Part shown: positions 1-14,520 of the stretch, one piece after another
How positions within the stretch are numbered: position 1 is the first letter of the stretch
Layout: each line of letters opens with the position of its first letter
NCBI GenBank assembly: GCA_963662155.1
Contig: OY759267.1
Location: 14,935,489 to 14,999,488, forward strand
Direction: 5' to 3'
Source: Lamellibrachia columna
Taxonomy: Eukaryota > Annelida > Polychaeta > Sabellida > Siboglinidae
Length of the DNA stretch: 64,000 nt
The notes under the pieces: generated by a model
Databases searched by the model: none
What the model saw: only the letters and a program-made list of their open reading frames with translations
What the model was told of the DNA's origin: nothing
Made by a program: the position numbers and the translations under genes

Positions 1-2648
1 CCGTGTATGTTATATTTCTCCTAATCAACCCAATAATTTGATGACCCTTTGAAGCTGCAATACCACACTGCTCTGAAACTTTCATATTAACACTTATTGT
101 AATTCACAAGTCATTTCCTTTTTACAATAGTACCTAGAACAGTATCTCCCATTTTAATGTTTACATCCAAGTTCCCGTGGCCTGTATGTAGGCATGTACA
201 TTTACCATTTCTCAGACCATTTAACTAATTTGTCTAGACCGTTTAGTAAATGTTGTTTATCACCATCATTGTTAACCCTTCTAAACACTTTTGTGTCATC
301 CACAAATGTCAGTACGTTGCTTGTTATATGATCGTCCAAGTCATTGATATATACTAAGAATAATAAAGGTCCCAATACTGATCCTTGTGGTACCCCACTC
401 AAAACTGATTTCTAGTTTAAAATATATTACAACACGCTGTCTTCTGTCAGTCAGTCATTGTTCTATCCAGTGGATTAAGCCATCCCTAATACCATGGGCT
501 TTATAAGTAGTAATCTTTAATGTGGCACTTTGTCGAAGCATTCTGAAAATCTAAGTATATAATATCTACTGATGATCCCTCGTCTAGCCACTTAGTGACC
601 TCGCTTAATGTATGCATAACAAGGAAGTCCACCATATGGTCTTTAATTAACCTATCTATTTCACTGATGTTAAACTCACTGGTATGTAATTCTCTGACTT
701 ATTTCTGGAGCCATTTTTAAATATTGGTATGATGTTTGCTTCTTTATATTCAAAAGGAACCACTCCTTCTTTTAATGACAAGTTTAACACTCTTGTAAGT
801 GGTATACTGATTTGTTCTACTGTTTCCATTAATAGTCTTGGAAGAATTACATCCATTCCAGGTGATTTATTGTCGTTCATTGCCTTTATTTTCTTAGCTA
901 CAATTTCTGGAGTTACAATTAACTGTCCTAAATAGTCAAATTTAGCCTCCTGAAATTTTGCATCTGGAACTGGTAATGAACTAATATCCGCTCTGGTAGA
1001 AACACTGAACTGAAGTATCCATTTAGATCTTCCGCCATTAAAAAACCTTGTGATATTATATTTCCAGCACTGTCTTCTAGTGGTCCAACCTTGTCTCGTA
1101 CGTTTTGTTTACTCCTGATATATGCATAACAACTCTTGCTATCAGTTTTTATGTCACGTAGCGTCTTTTAGATTGTTTAATTTCAATCGTAGCTGCATTA
1201 AGTGCCTCTTTGTAATTTGTGTAGTCTTCATCCTTTCTGGTACGCCTATAAACCCTCGCCTATAAACCCTAGTTTGCTTGTGCGCTATTTTTTTAATAGC
1301 GTCTTTTGACAAGTGTTTCTTTCTAGACCGTTTTCTTTGTTTTTTCAAGGGAACAAATTGATCAATGATACTCTCAGTTACATATTTTAGAATGTTCCAA
1401 AATTCAATTGCGGTCTTATTCCTCAGCATGTTATTCCAATCTAGCTTTTCTCATATCTTTATATTTACTTTGTGGAAGTTTCTTCTGCATTTTTTATTTG
1501 ATCTTTCTGATTTTACTTTGATGTCAAAATGTATCTGATTATAATCACTGTTACCCAACGGCTCATGTATGTTGACAATGTCCATTAATTCATGTTGTGA
1601 ATATAAAACTAAATCTAATACATTCTCTCCCCTGGTTGGTTCTAGCACGTGTTGAGTAAGGAAGCTATCCTGAATTAAAAGTAGAAACTGTTAGTTCTCA
1701 CCCCCTGTACTCTCAAAAGAGTTCCACTGTATGTATCCGTGGTTAAAATTTCCCATTATGATACATTCCCCTTTACTCAGTTCCTTTATAGCGTTTTGTA
1801 TTTTACTGTTATCCTCTTCGTTTATGTTTGGACTTCGGTAAACTAATCCAATAGTTAATGTTGAATCTCCTGTAACTATATTGCACCAAACAGCTTCATT
1901 GCAGTTTGCTTCCCTTTCTAATTTTATTTCATAAGATTAAATACATTCCTTAATATATAAAATTACCCCCCTTTTCTTCTATACATCGTGTTTCCTGTAA
2001 GTCCTAATTCAGCATCTGATATGTCTTTCTTGGCCCATTGTTCGGTTATACCAATTATGTGAGGGTTAATAATTTATCTTCTACTATAATGATTAATTCG
2101 TTTTTTATTGTTTACTATGCTTCTTGCATTTAAACACACGCATTTATAACCAGCTTCAGAAATGTTTTCCGGGCATTGCGGTACTGGTTTGTGTGTAGTG
2201 TGGCCTCTTGTCCTATTTGAGGCACCTCTAAGTAACCCCCCTGCGTTCTAGTTTAAATAATGTTTGCTACCAAAAATATGTGTTATGCTTCCCATGCCAC
2301 TGTCGGCTGCTGCTCATAGTTCATCAGTAAACACTGCTGCGCCCTTACCACTAAGATGAAGCCCATCCCTCATGTACATATCAGCCCCCCCCCCCAACAA
2401 AACATCCCCACAAATCCACAAATCCAACTTCTTCTTCCCTACATAGTTGCTGAACGAACGTGTTAATTGCCATCCTCCGGCAATTTCGATATATCTGACC
2501 CCTGCTTCCCATTACCGATAGAGGGAGCTGGTGTGTTACACGAATGTAGGCATAGTAAGTTTGGACGTAGGAAGTCTAAAAAAGTCATATCATCTGACAT
2601 AAGTGCCTTTGAGCAGGGCCATTGCCATGTTTGCTGGTAGAACATGTT
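1..2648 (-). mobile_element. CR1/L2-like non-LTR retrotransposon, degenerate, 3' end off-window
   Basis: Read on the minus strand, fragments of one element follow in order. An esterase-like segment with DGLHLSGKG lies near 2280-2340. An endonuclease end with LEPTRGENVLDLVL and SDYNQIHFDIKVK lies at 1490-1650. The reverse transcriptase start (NDNKSPGMDVILPRLL) is at 656-880 and the palm motif SGVPQGSVLGPLLF at 202-402. The catalytic FADD is changed to FVDD. Frames are broken by stops and shifts, so the copy is dead. It matches the copy inside the XXYLT1 intron over the same motifs. The 3' part runs off the left edge. Clade assignment within CR1/L2 is inference. Confidence 0.85.
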
Positions 2649-3064
2649 GACATAAATTAATAAATAAACAACTACCTGAATATTTTTATAATATACCTTA
2701 TACTAACACTTTTGAAATACATCAATATGACACACGAGACAAAAATCGCTTATTTATGTCAAGAAATAATCATGTTTTCGCAAACAAATGTATTAGATAC
2801 AGCATGATTAGAACTGTTAACAATAGTCCAAATGATATTACTGACAAAGTCCATACTCATAGTCTATATGGTTTCTCCAGTTACATAAAACAATATCTTC
2901 TTGGTAATTATGAATACAACTGTATCAACATTTTTTTTTACATTTGCCGAAATCAGGGTATACGTGTATAGTTATTTATTTATGTAATTAATATGTAGGT
3001 ATATCTTGTAGGCAGCCATAGGTATGCATATATGTACATGGATGTGCTTGTATACATATAGGTT

Positions 3065-3065
<1 letters not shown>

Positions 3066-3132
<67 letters not shown>
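3066..3132. repeat. (TA)n microsatellite
   Basis: An uninterrupted TA dinucleotide run lies inside the LINE 3' fragment. Confidence 0.95.
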
Positions 3133-3135
<3 letters not shown>

Positions 3136-3344
3136 TATTATATAATTATAATCTTATTACTTTTATTATTACTATCACTTGTATTCTTAATTTTTAATAT
3201 AATAATTTCAATTGCTTGACTAAACCAGTGGTGGCTCCCATGATAGCGACATACTCAATGTCTTAATGGGAGTCTCCGTGACCATTTATTTTATTTACTT
3301 TGTTTATATGTTGATTGTGTTACATTTACTTGGTCAAAATAAAT

Positions 3345-3383
3345 GAGTCTGAGTCTGAGTCTGAGTCTGAGTCTGAGTCTGAG
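3345..3383. repeat. (GAGTCT)n microsatellite
   Basis: About six copies of GAGTCT directly follow AAATAAAT, as expected for a LINE tail. Confidence 0.95.
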
Positions 3384-4527
3384 ACAGTGTAGCTGTGCAT
3401 TTTTAGATGATTTTAATAGGCGGAAGAATTTTTTGCAATTGTTTCGCCACAAGGCACGAGTGCGTAGTTATTCATGCAGAAATTGGTAAACATTTACGAG
3501 TATGGCAGCCATTTTAAACGAGTTAGAAATACGCGATTTTGACTAAACTCGACCAGCATGTCAACGAGACGATGACAACGGCAAGTAAGAAGTTTAAGAA
3601 TTTTTGATGGTCCCGTTTTGTTATAATCATGCAAAATGTTAACATGGTCACCCATGGGAAATGTAACTGTAGGCTGATCCCTAGAATTATCTGCTCAACC
3701 CAGCATGGCAATGACAAATTCATGTCCCAGAATTCATGTACAGCTGCCAGTTTCACGAAGCGTTCGCACGGTGCGAAGGAACTTATGTGGACTTTTGATA
3801 TAGATCACGTAACTCGGAACAATCGTAGAAAACACGCATATCGCAGTAACTAACCATTTAATTTCTTAACCTCAAAATCATGATTTTCTTATCTGATCTT
3901 GTCTTCACTTTCTCTTATCCACAAAAAAACAAACATATTTAAGTAACGTCCTTTATCCGGCAGGAATTTGCACGAGTTTGATACCCGAGTTGTTTTTGTA
4001 TTGGCCACAACTTGTGAGTTTGGTTAAACGTTTCGAGTGCATTGAATATCACTGGATCAAAAGTATACACATTTAAAACTTAATTGGGGTTGTACAACAC
4101 CTTGATAAAATCAGTGTTATGATACGGATATGATACGAGGAATTAGGTACATGAAAGTGTCATCCGGAAGCTACACACATTTCTGTTCAAGTGTTTAAAG
4201 AGAATATGAGTTAGATGGTCATACTCTAACTCCTAACTAACATACTTAATTAGGAGTTAGATATCCGAATTAAAACCGAAGTGTGGAAGATAAGAACAAA
4301 TATCAGAATAAGAAGGTGGAATTTGATCCGACACGTCCCTAGAATGGGAGAAGATGGAAGCCAATGCCTGGTGATCAAATAACGGTAGCACGACATTTCG
4401 TATGAAAATGTATTGTTTTAAATACGTTTTGTACGATCTACAACAGCGAACAATTATAATAGTATGTGACATTGAAATACGTGTAATCTCTCATCCTCTA
4501 CACAACACATGATGGCAGCATCTCTGG
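3384..4527. other. No feature recognised
   Basis: No open frame with family similarity, splice-supported exon, tRNA or clear repeat was seen. The frames at 3523-3853 lie opposite each other and carry no known motif. Confidence 0.5.
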
Positions 4528-6066
<1,539 letters not shown>

Positions 6067-9000
6067 TCACGCGCTGTGCTGTTGGTTGACAAAGTGCAGT
6101 GTGAACTCGTTCTTGTCCAAGCACTCCGTGTGGCAGATGCTGCATTGCCACGGACTGAGGGCGCCGTGCAGCGACGAGTGCAGGAAGTACATGCCGCGCT
6201 CGAAGAACAGGATGTTGCAATGCTGGCACCGGAAGAGACTGCCTTGACTGATGTAGTACGATAGCACGTCGTCGAGACTGAGGATGTCAGGGATTGGAGC
6301 CGAGTGTTGCGTCGCCTTGTCCTTCGACTGACGCAGTACCTGCATGCAGATCAACATTTATGTTCCAACTGGCGAACAGTAAACATCTTCTGAAGTTGTA
6401 GAATTAGTAGATCTACCACATAATTAGCGTCTTGCCATCCACTGCCATTGCAATGTACACGTTTAATCGAAACGACACAATTATTTGTTGCATATTAAAC
6501 CCTATAGTAAACTACTACTGTCAACGCTGAATCGTATGTGGTAAGACATCACCGCTAGAGTACTTACCTTTCATCAAATATTTTATCAGTATGCAGTTTA
6601 TCTGTAAAACGTCTAATATATTGTAATCAGTAATCTTGCAGCCTTGATGGACCAATTACATAACCGATTTTGAGATATCCGCGTTATTTCGCGGATTGTA
6701 ATTTGAAGCAAGCTACATTACTGCTGCCTAAACTCACTTGTGCTATCGGCGGAAGTTGCGCGGTCGGCCTGCGCCGCAGCGACTGCGTGTGCGCAGCGAC
6801 CGGAAACGAGAGGAACGTCACCGGATGTGGCACGACTGTATCCGGCTGGCGTGAGTCCGAGACTTTGTGGCCGTAATCGGACATGGATTGCGAGAAACCG
6901 ACGGATGTGGTCGGGATACCCGCGTGTGTCGGCGAGAGTTGCTGTAGCGGCGACCGATGCGAGAAGGCCTCGTGTATGCCCGGAAGTACGGCCGTCGTCT
7001 GCTGATGGTCAATGTTTGAAATTATCCGCTCGGCACTAGATGCGTGCATCTGTCCGGACACTTGTGGCGTGGCATTGCTGCAATAGCCGATGCCGTCGCC
7101 AATATCGTCAGTTCTCTCTTGTTTGACGACAACGTCCTTTAACGCTGGATATTCATCAGTCCTGCCAAGCAAATTGCATATGGCGTCTACGCGCTGACCA
7201 TGGTGCCCGAAATCGATCTGATGTTGTTCCGTGCCAATACCACCAGGCGGCGTGACAGAATCTTCCGGTTGTTGCACGCCACTTCCGGTTTGCTCGAGCA
7301 GGGCCGTGTACCCTGCTTCGGCGCCGCCGCGGCCAGCAATGTCGTGCGGCCGGTGCGCGTGCAGCATGTGTCGGTTGAGATCGGTCTGGGTGACGGCCGT
7401 GTATCGACACGTGTTGCACGTGAGCAGCGTCTGTGGGTGCGCGAACTCGTGCTTCTTCAACTGTTCCTCGCGGTCGAACCGCTTGCCGCACTGGCTGCAA
7501 ACACAACAGCAGCGACGACTGGCGGTGGAGCAGGCACGCTACCATGCTGCGGCTCAACGGATATAATTGTTTTAATTAAGCCAAAGGGGGCATGGCCCAT
7601 TGCCCCCCCCCCCACCTCAATACGCCTCTGGGTGCGGTGCGTGTACCTTAAAGCTGTAGACTAAATGAATGAACTCATTGAAACATCAACAGCGTTAGTT
7701 CAACAAACCCAAGATCAGAATTATCGTACTGCGCCATAAGTGTTTAGTTTGAATACATATCCTTGATTACATCTTTCAAGAATTAGTTGACAACGCCTAC
7801 GATTACATAGCGGTTCGGTTTTGTATGTTTCCCTATACTAGGTACGCCTGCCAGTACGAAAACCAGTGTAAACTATTAATGTAATAAAAATAGCATGCAT
7901 AGTGACAAACAGGATTACAGGACGCGACTACTCGAAGTGGTGTATCTAGGCTTCAGCAAGGAGGGAAGGCTCGCTCGGCCACCCATGAGTTTACTATGTT
8001 ACCGTACAGCGGCAAAACGGGAAAATACGGAAACAAAATACGGGAAAAAATGGCCAATCCCCCCCCCAATACGCCACTGATTAGGCGTTAGATAATAATG
8101 TTCGATTAAACTGACATATTATAGTGTAAGCGATTTCAACCAATTACTATTACAATCGTAGCCAAACCAAACCATGTACGCCAAACATTCTAAATTGCAT
8201 AATATGAACTGAATCCGCAGAATTGAATCGACCCAGTCGGTAGGCGGACTACGAACCTGCAGTGGAAGGGGCGGCGGTGGACCGTCCGGTGCTGGATGAG
8301 GTTGGAGCGGGCAGCGAACCGTTTGTCGCACATCGTGCAGGCGTACGGCCGGTTGCCGAAGTGCAGGTTCTGATGCTCCATCAGGATGTGTTTGTAGCCG
8401 AACCGTCTCTGGCAGATGTTGCACTAATCGACGACAAAACACGTCAATGTGTACATATGTGTGAAGATGTGTGCGTGCGCGTGTGTATGTGCGTGCGTGC
8501 GTGTGTGAGTGAATGCGTGTGTATGTATGTGCGCGAGCGATACTTTTGCTTTGTATCAGAACAGCAATATCTTTATGTGGTAGGAATTTACAAAGCTTGT
8601 ACATTGTTCATCCTTACAATCTGATCACTCCACATTGTTCCAGTTCGGTCAGCTCTATACGTGTGTGCCTGGCTCTAGACAGTGGCCGGATAGCTTTAAC
8701 GCTCTGATTACAGCGTGGCTGAGTGCTTTCCAGAAAAGCGAACAGTTCTGCAGTGGATGAAGGGCAACGCGTTTCGTGCCGTCCCAGGGTACGCACATTT
8801 ACTTTAATAAGTGCATACTTATAAATATTGTCAAGCGTAGTCTAATAACAACCACCCTTGCATACCTGGTATGGCTTTTCACCAACGTGTGTCAACCGGA
8901 CATGACGTATGAGTCCGTTCTTGTAGCCGAACTGCTTGCCGCAAAGGCTGCACTTGTAGGACCCGTCTCGCGGAGTCACGTCCACCAGATAGGCCAGGTC

Positions 9001-9081
9001 ACGTGCCGAGATCTGCGGGAGACGAGTGGCGGCACCTGGTGTCGGCATGGTGATGGTAGCAGCGGCGGTGGACGGCGTGAA

Positions 9082-9145
<64 letters not shown>

Positions 9146-9213
9146 AGCTGCTCTGGGCCTCGGACGATTGCATCCAGTCCGCAACGTGATGCCTGCGTTT
9201 CTTCGTCCGACAT
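6067..9213 (-). CDS. Ikaros/Hunchback-family C2H2 zinc-finger transcription factor
   Basis: Four exons join in phase: 9213-8866 (exon reaches acceptor at 9229), 8423-8257, 7494-6738 and 6339-6067, giving 514 aa. Five N-terminal C2H2 fingers are visible: YKCSLCGKQF, CNICQRRFGYKH, YACTMCDKRF, CSQCGKRFDREE (split by the 8257/7494 junction) and LTCNTCRYTA. The C-terminal pair, FRCQHCNILFFERGMYFLH and WQCSICHTECLDKNEF, has the spacing and MYxxH signature of the Ikaros/Hunchback dimerisation fingers, which in known members mediate homo- and heterodimerisation; the N-terminal set binds DNA in the nucleus. A polyglutamine tract precedes finger 1. Introns are GT-AG (donors GTATGC, GTTCGT, GTGAGT). The chosen ATG (9213) is the first in the exon; an upstream coding exon is not excluded. 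Family is confident; orthology to IKZF versus hunchback is open. Confidence 0.87.
7575..7633. mobile_element. hAT-MITE end fragment
   Basis: The segment with a long C run followed by CCTCAATACGCCTCTG resembles the right end of the CAGTGGCGTA-type MITEs found at 7935, 9611 and 29113. Only one end is recognisable. It lies in the intron upstream of exon 3 of the zinc-finger gene. Confidence 0.45.
7935..8079. mobile_element. hAT-like MITE, degenerate
   Basis: Ends AGTGGTGTATCTAGG and AATACGCCACTG form imperfect terminal inverted repeats of the CAGTGGCGTA type. Flanking octamers ACTACTCG and ATTAGGCG match at 5 of 8 positions, consistent with an old 8-bp duplication. It lies in an intron of the zinc-finger gene. 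Confidence 0.55.
9082..9153 (-). repeat. CAG/CTG repeat coding polyglutamine
   Basis: About 22 glutamine codons, almost all CAG, lie inside the first coding exon of the Ikaros-like gene. The near-pure CAG run implies recent slippage and probable length polymorphism. Confidence 0.93.
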
Positions 9214-9610
9214 TGCCCGTGTCAAGACGCTGCGGCAACAATAACAAGTGTCCGTAGTCCGTTATGAACCGGTGCTACGGTAACACGAGGCAGCGCGGAC
9301 ATGAAACGATATTAACATGTTTTAATGTGTTCATATTATAGACAGATATGTATGTTGCCCATTGGAAATTTGTGTTGAGCAATGGGCGACCTAGCTGAGC
9401 TCGGGTGGCGCTACGCGTCACTTGAATTTGCCTCCTACGTCTTACGAGTCTGGTTGCGGCACGTGACAACCTCCAAGTCATTTGACATAGGGTCTAAATG
9501 TGTGAAGTTTTATTTCCAATTGTCACTAATCGTTAACTACATTTATCTTTACCAAAGACAGTAGAACCTGAACGTCAACGCAGACGAACCGAGCAAATGT
9601 TCCGCCGCGG

Positions 9611-9773
9611 CAATGGCCTATTTACGGGGGGGGGGGGGGGGGGCAATTAAGCCGTGCCCCCTCTGGCTTATTTTTTCCGCCATATTTTTCTTTTGAGCCG
9701 CTATAAGGTAGCAAAGATAACTAGGTTTGCCCCCTCCCGTCCTTCCCCTTTGCGAAAGCCTAGATAGCCACTG
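9611..9773. mobile_element. hAT-like MITE with near-perfect 8-bp TSD
   Basis: The element starts CAATGGCCTATTTACG and ends CCTAGATAGCCACTG. It is flanked by CGCCGCGG (9603-9610) and CGCCACGG (9774-9781), a 7 of 8 match, as expected for the 8-bp target duplication of hAT transposons. A G run lies near its left end. There is no coding capacity. Confidence 0.75.
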
Positions 9774-11031
9774 CGCCACGGTATTGCTATCGGAGACTTA
9801 TGCATGTAATTAAGCTTAGGTACTGGAGTGCAAACGTGTATCAAAACAACACGTGTATGGCTTGCACTATCGCTGCGCCGTGTCGAATGTTTTTTGTTTC
9901 CCATATGACTGACGGCGCCGCCTGGTGGGAGACAGGCCGTACCGGGAGCCCTTTCCTTTGAATGGCTTACAGTGGTGTCAAGATTACACGCAGATCGCAT
10001 ATTGAAATGTCAATGTCTACACATTATCTACATACACAAGGAAATGAGCATCAGTTGGCAGAAAATAATACACCTTACCTGTCGTTTAGTCCCTCCATCC
10101 TACACATCAATTAATTTTCCCATTTGTCGTAAAATGCCATTACTTGCAGATATCGAAATCATTCAGTTGAGAAAAACAGCCTTGTTCATTTATCACGGAA
10201 TTCGATGACGGAACTGGGTTAGCATCTACACGACACATAGGTCTATCATACGAAAGAGCAGCTGTTTTCTAGCGTAAATTCTCGATCGCTTGCCGGGGCT
10301 CGGTGTCGCTGAGCAGCGCGCGTGCCCAGACTCGGCGCCACGCTGCAGACGCAGCAAACCACACGCGCCGCCAATACGTGCGCATTATTTCTGGATAATA
10401 ATAATATAGGTCATAGCAGTAAAACATTAACCATTGCAGTGCAGAACATATTAAAAGACGCAAACTACGACGAGAGTACAATAACTGACCTGAGATCGAG
10501 CGCAACTGTCACGAAATGCCAACAGACAGCGATGAGGACGCGTCACATAATAGTCGCTACCCTCTGGCTCTGCGCGACTTTGCAATATTGGCGAGAATTT
10601 ATACGGCTGACAACATTGGCTGATGTGTCTAGTAATATGGGCAGTGTTATAATAGTAGCAAGCCAGCGGGCTAAAAATAACCGACAGTAATGCATAAACG
10701 TTGCTCGGCGGTATCGCGAGCGTATCCAGATCGATAACGCGACAACTCCTGTCTCCAGTGTCTCTGGCCTTCCGTTCGTTCTCCAAGGTCAAGTGGCCTT
10801 CCCGTATTCGTTACGTTTGTCTCCGTGTGCGTGTCAATCTGACTCCATTAATGATTTCAGGAATTGTATACACCCACATAACCTTCTTGTGTTAATGCAC
10901 ACTATTGTTCAATACAAAAACTGTAACTTTTACATTTTTACTAATATTAATTTGGCGTAAACTAATATAGTATTCAAGTGCTTGCATTTAAATTTGGTTT
11001 ACAATCAAAGGAGATAAAAATTTAAAAAGTG
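9774..11031. other. No gene recognised; CpG-rich patch near 10280-10380
   Basis: The patch at 10280-10380 is much richer in CpG than its surroundings and lies upstream of the minus-strand zinc-finger gene, so it could be a promoter or untranslated first exon. No core element or splice donor was pinned down, so this is only a suggestion. Confidence 0.25.
11024..11028 (-). terminator. Pol III terminator (T5)
   Basis: Five T on the minus strand, 3 nt after the tRNA-Lys gene. Confidence 0.8.
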
Positions 11032-11129
11032 CGCCCGATGTGGGGCTCGAACCCACGACCCTGGGATTGCTTCGAGCCTCGGAGGTTAGCTGTAAGAGTC
11101 CCATGCTCTACCGACTGAGCTAACCGGGC
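11032..11129 (-). tRNA. tRNA-Lys (CTT) with 25-nt intron
   Basis: Reverse complement begins GCCCGGTTAGCTCAGTCGGT (acceptor and D arm with A box) and ends GGTTCGAGCCCCACATCGGG plus CG (B box, T arm, acceptor). The anticodon stem TGGGA/TCCCA and loop CTCTTAA give anticodon CTT. A 25-nt intron sits at the canonical place, one base 3' of the anticodon. Removing it leaves a 73-nt tRNA with a fully paired acceptor stem. A T5 run follows directly. Confidence 0.93.
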
Positions 11130-12338
11130 AGGTGTCAACTTGACCTTTAACCCACAATCCCTCGCGGGCTGTTTCGTTTTAGCCGCTGTTTGACACCCAC
11201 TAACCAGACTATTGTAGTGGACTGGATCACTGTCGAGTTGTGATTCAAAAGATCCTAGGAGTATATTAGCAGACATGTCCACTCATACGCACGCGACACG
11301 ACCCCACTCACGCATTTGAGGGTCATCTCACGCTGTCACGCATGCGTTTTCATTCTGACATTGTAATTAGACATTTCCAGGCGCTGGTCTCTGAATCCTC
11401 GTAAAAGCCTAACAATGTAATGTGCGTGTTCGACTGCATTTTTGTTGTTACTTGTACAGCATATTCGGTGTCATACGTAATTCTAACCTGTTGTAGGAAT
11501 CTAATTCTTGCTAACTATGTCTAAGGGGAACGTCTGGCCTTTAAATCTAATGAAGTTTCAACAATACTATACAATATAAAACACTTCTATTGCGCTAAAA
11601 TCCTAGGCAAACCTAAGCTCGGCAACGCACCAAAACAAAAGGAGTTAAGCAGTTCGTAATCGATAATCAGTTCCAGTCGTAAACAGTTGGATTGGTACGC
11701 TGGGGACTTCTGTGGAGAATTAGCAAGTTTAAACATGGGTTTTTAGTCTACGGCGACATGTTGTTATATTTCCTACATACTTAACAGTAAAGGGAGTGAG
11801 TTCCACAGAGTCGGTGCATCAACTAAAAAAGCTTTTGTTCCGACATTTGCCTTAAGACTCGGAACAAAAAGTAGATTAGAATTAGATGATCGAAGCTGTC
11901 TAGGCTATCTTGCAAGAGTGAGCTGTGAATGTAAATATGTTGGTTGCTTGAATTAAATTGCTTGATAGGTAATTTTGCAGATCTTAAAAATAATGCGATA
12001 TCATACAGGGAGCCGATGCAATGATCTAAGAAGTGGTACTGAGTGAGAGAAACGAGGAGACCAGGTAACTACCGTTGCCAAACAGTGTTACACACGTTGA
12101 AGTTTCCAGATATTCTTGAGAGCAATATTGTGATAAAGGGAATTGTTACTGCTAACGAGAACAATTGCAATAATTTTGGCGACAGCAAAAGACATTTACC
12201 GGCGAATACGACGAAGGTCACGAATGTGATAAAAGCAACAACGACAAATTTGCTGTCTAAGTTTTAAATTATTATCAAAGGTAACTCCTAAATTCCGTGC
12301 TGAGGCGGTCGATGTGAAATGCTGTCTCAGCATTGGTG
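11130..12338. other. No gene recognised
   Basis: AT-rich sequence with scattered open stretches and no recognised protein motif. It ends at the left target-site duplication of the MULE. Confidence 0.45.
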
Positions 12339-12346
12339 TTTGTACC

Positions 12347-14520
12347 GGTCTAGTACCCCTAGCCCCCGTCCAACTAGCCCCCGGGGGCTACTGGCACTAT
12401 CGGGGGGCTAGTGGCACTACTTATCATTTTGCCAAAGCTCCCTGGCTGTTCCATTCAGTGTTCTATCCCACTTTAACTTTAGGGGTGAAAACATTTAGGT
12501 ACCTGATTTTAAATAAGAAAATAGTCATATATCTGGTGCATATTCAAGGAATGTTGGACTTTTTTGATTGGAGGGAAACCGTAAAAACCCTCTTTTATTT
12601 GTCATACACAGATACAGGTAACCAACCATTAAGAGTAAATGGAAATGTAACATAAAAACAATACTGTGTTCATAGCAGTGATCAAAACATTGTTGTGAGA
12701 AAACATTACAATGTCTTATCAAAGTTGATAATAAGTTGTTTGCACATATAATACCATATCCATATGCAAGCATGACTAGTCAATGAAATTAAGTGAAATT
12801 GTCCATCATGTATCCAATGGCACTGAGATACGACTCAATTCCCCGGTCACACAGCATGTATTCCAGTCCAAGTTCGTCCAAACGAGCATCGAGGTTGATG
12901 TACTTCTTCCTGCGCTTGGGAGCGGGCTGAACCGACTGTAGCTGGAGGATGGAGATGAGTGATGCGGCTTCCTCTTGGCTGAACAGCTCGACCACCTCAA
13001 AGATATTGGGGTGTATCTTGCCTGCCTTCCGCATGAGTCGTGATTCAACGTGAATGTTGGTGCGAGGGCCGTCATATTTAAAGAAATTCCACATTTTGAT
13101 TGGATACTGCCCGTTCATCCATGTCCTGTCGAAGTAGTCATTGAAGTCTCGTACACGGGGTACATCCGGTCTTGTGTTCTCGACAAATTGAAATGCGTCT
13201 TTCACATGTGGCACGGGGACGAATGGCATCGCTAGTAGCATACGAAACCAATTCCTGTGGTCAGCGTTCTCTCTGTAGCTCACGGATAGTCCTATACCTT
13301 GGATTCTCCGCCACAGACACTGGGCGTAGTGGAAGTAGCACCCCTTGACAATCACTCCGGGGAACACGTGTAGGCAGGCATTCATCAGACCTTTCTCGAA
13401 ATCCTACATGATACGTTGGGGGCTGATGGTGAATCCGATTGATTCAGACTTTTCCTTCACCAAACTGAGGAAACGAATGTAGGTGTTCCCATCTTTGTTG
13501 GGGAGCAGACCAAACACAAGTGGCAGCATCACTCCAAGAACGAATGCATGTAATGTGACTATTTGATAAAACAGCCCTGGTGCTGTTGCAAACGTCCCAT
13601 CCATGTGATAGGTATCAGAATTCGCTAGCGCATGTAGAGCGGAGTTGGATGCAAACACTATTATCTTGTCGGCTCCATCGCCATCCTCGCCAAGCAGGAA
13701 CCGATCTCATGGAACCGTAGTTGTCCACTGGCCATCCAGGTCAATGTCACCTCTTGTGGATGGCATTAGGGGGAAGCGTTTCCTCCGTTCACGGTACAGT
13801 GATGACTTGACACGCTGGTATTGAGGCAGAGCAGATGCTGTCTCACCTGGTGAAGCCATCGCAGTCGAACTTTGTTGAAGCAGTTCCACCTTTTCCTGAT
13901 CGTAAATCGCCTGCATTGAAGTCGTTTCATCCCTGGCTCGCTTCCTCATGTTTCCTCTCAACTGTCGCGCTTGTACGTCACCAGGGTTGGGTTGGTGATT
14001 GTGGCTATCTTCAGCTTTCACCACAGTTCCATCATCGCTGACCACCACAAATGCCTTACACTTCACACTTTTCCTCTTGCTACATGTGAACTTCATGCCA
14101 TTTGTTAACGCTTTCGATTTGTGATAGGTATAACTGTTCAAAACAGCAACAGGAAGTCCCCTAGCACTTTCGATGAACTCAACACTAGCAGCCATGTTTC
14201 ACGTGTCATTCCGAAATCAAATATAAAATTCAACATGAAACTCAGGCCAGCTAGAGCAGAGCAGCTCAACATATCCTTTCCTTATTGGCTAGAAATGTGT
14301 GAACTGACAGGCACAGAACACCACAAATCCACAACCAATAGTTTATTCAGTTAAAAGTTAGGGCAATTGACTTTCAATAGCTACAATTAGAAATATCTAG
14401 AAAGAGGGTGTGTGTTAAATCAACAGCATACTGACAGGATGGCTAGTGGCACTCAATTCTCACGCCTCGGGGGGCTACTGGGACGGGGGCTAGAGACACG
14501 GGGGGTACTGGGATGACACC
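12347..14520 (-). mobile_element. MULE-type DNA transposon with FLYWCH transposase and 8-bp TSD
   Basis: Both ends carry inverted C-rich motifs: the left has AGTACCCCTAGCCCCCGTCC, the right (reverse complement) has CAGTACCCCC and TAGCCCCCGTCCCAGTAG. The element is flanked by identical TTTGTACC at 12339-12346 and 14521-14528. Length is about 2.17 kb and it encloses one minus-strand transposase frame. A Mutator-like superfamily fits the transposase; the TSD (8 identical bases, 9th mismatched) is within the family's range. Confidence 0.85.
12789..14195 (-). pseudogene. MULE transposase with two in-frame stops
   Basis: One continuous frame of 469 codons is interrupted by TGA at 13707-13709 and TAG near 13401-13403, with no frameshift. 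The N-terminus has a FLYWCH-type segment (SYTYHKSKALTNGMKFTCSK, then VKCKAF and the pair in DSHNHQPNP). The core has YHMDGTFATAP, then DFEKGLMNA after the second stop, CYFHYAQCLWRRIQ (MULE C/H motif) and a late RTNIHVES. These fit the DDE transposase of Mutator-like elements, which cuts and pastes the element in the nucleus. Only two nonsense changes imply recent loss of function. Confidence 0.88.

Larger units (their letters stand above)
2749..3383 (+). mobile_element. LINE 3'-end fragment with (GAGTCT)n tail
   Basis: A short open stretch (2756-2971) ends in a segment resembling the C-terminal tail of L2/CR1-type LINE proteins (GFSSYIKQYLLGNYEYNC). It is followed by 3' UTR-like AT-rich sequence, an internal TA run, AATAAA, and a hexamer GAGTCT array. 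Microsatellite tails of this kind are usual at the 3' ends of CR1/L2-like LINEs. The family call is inference. Confidence 0.45.
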
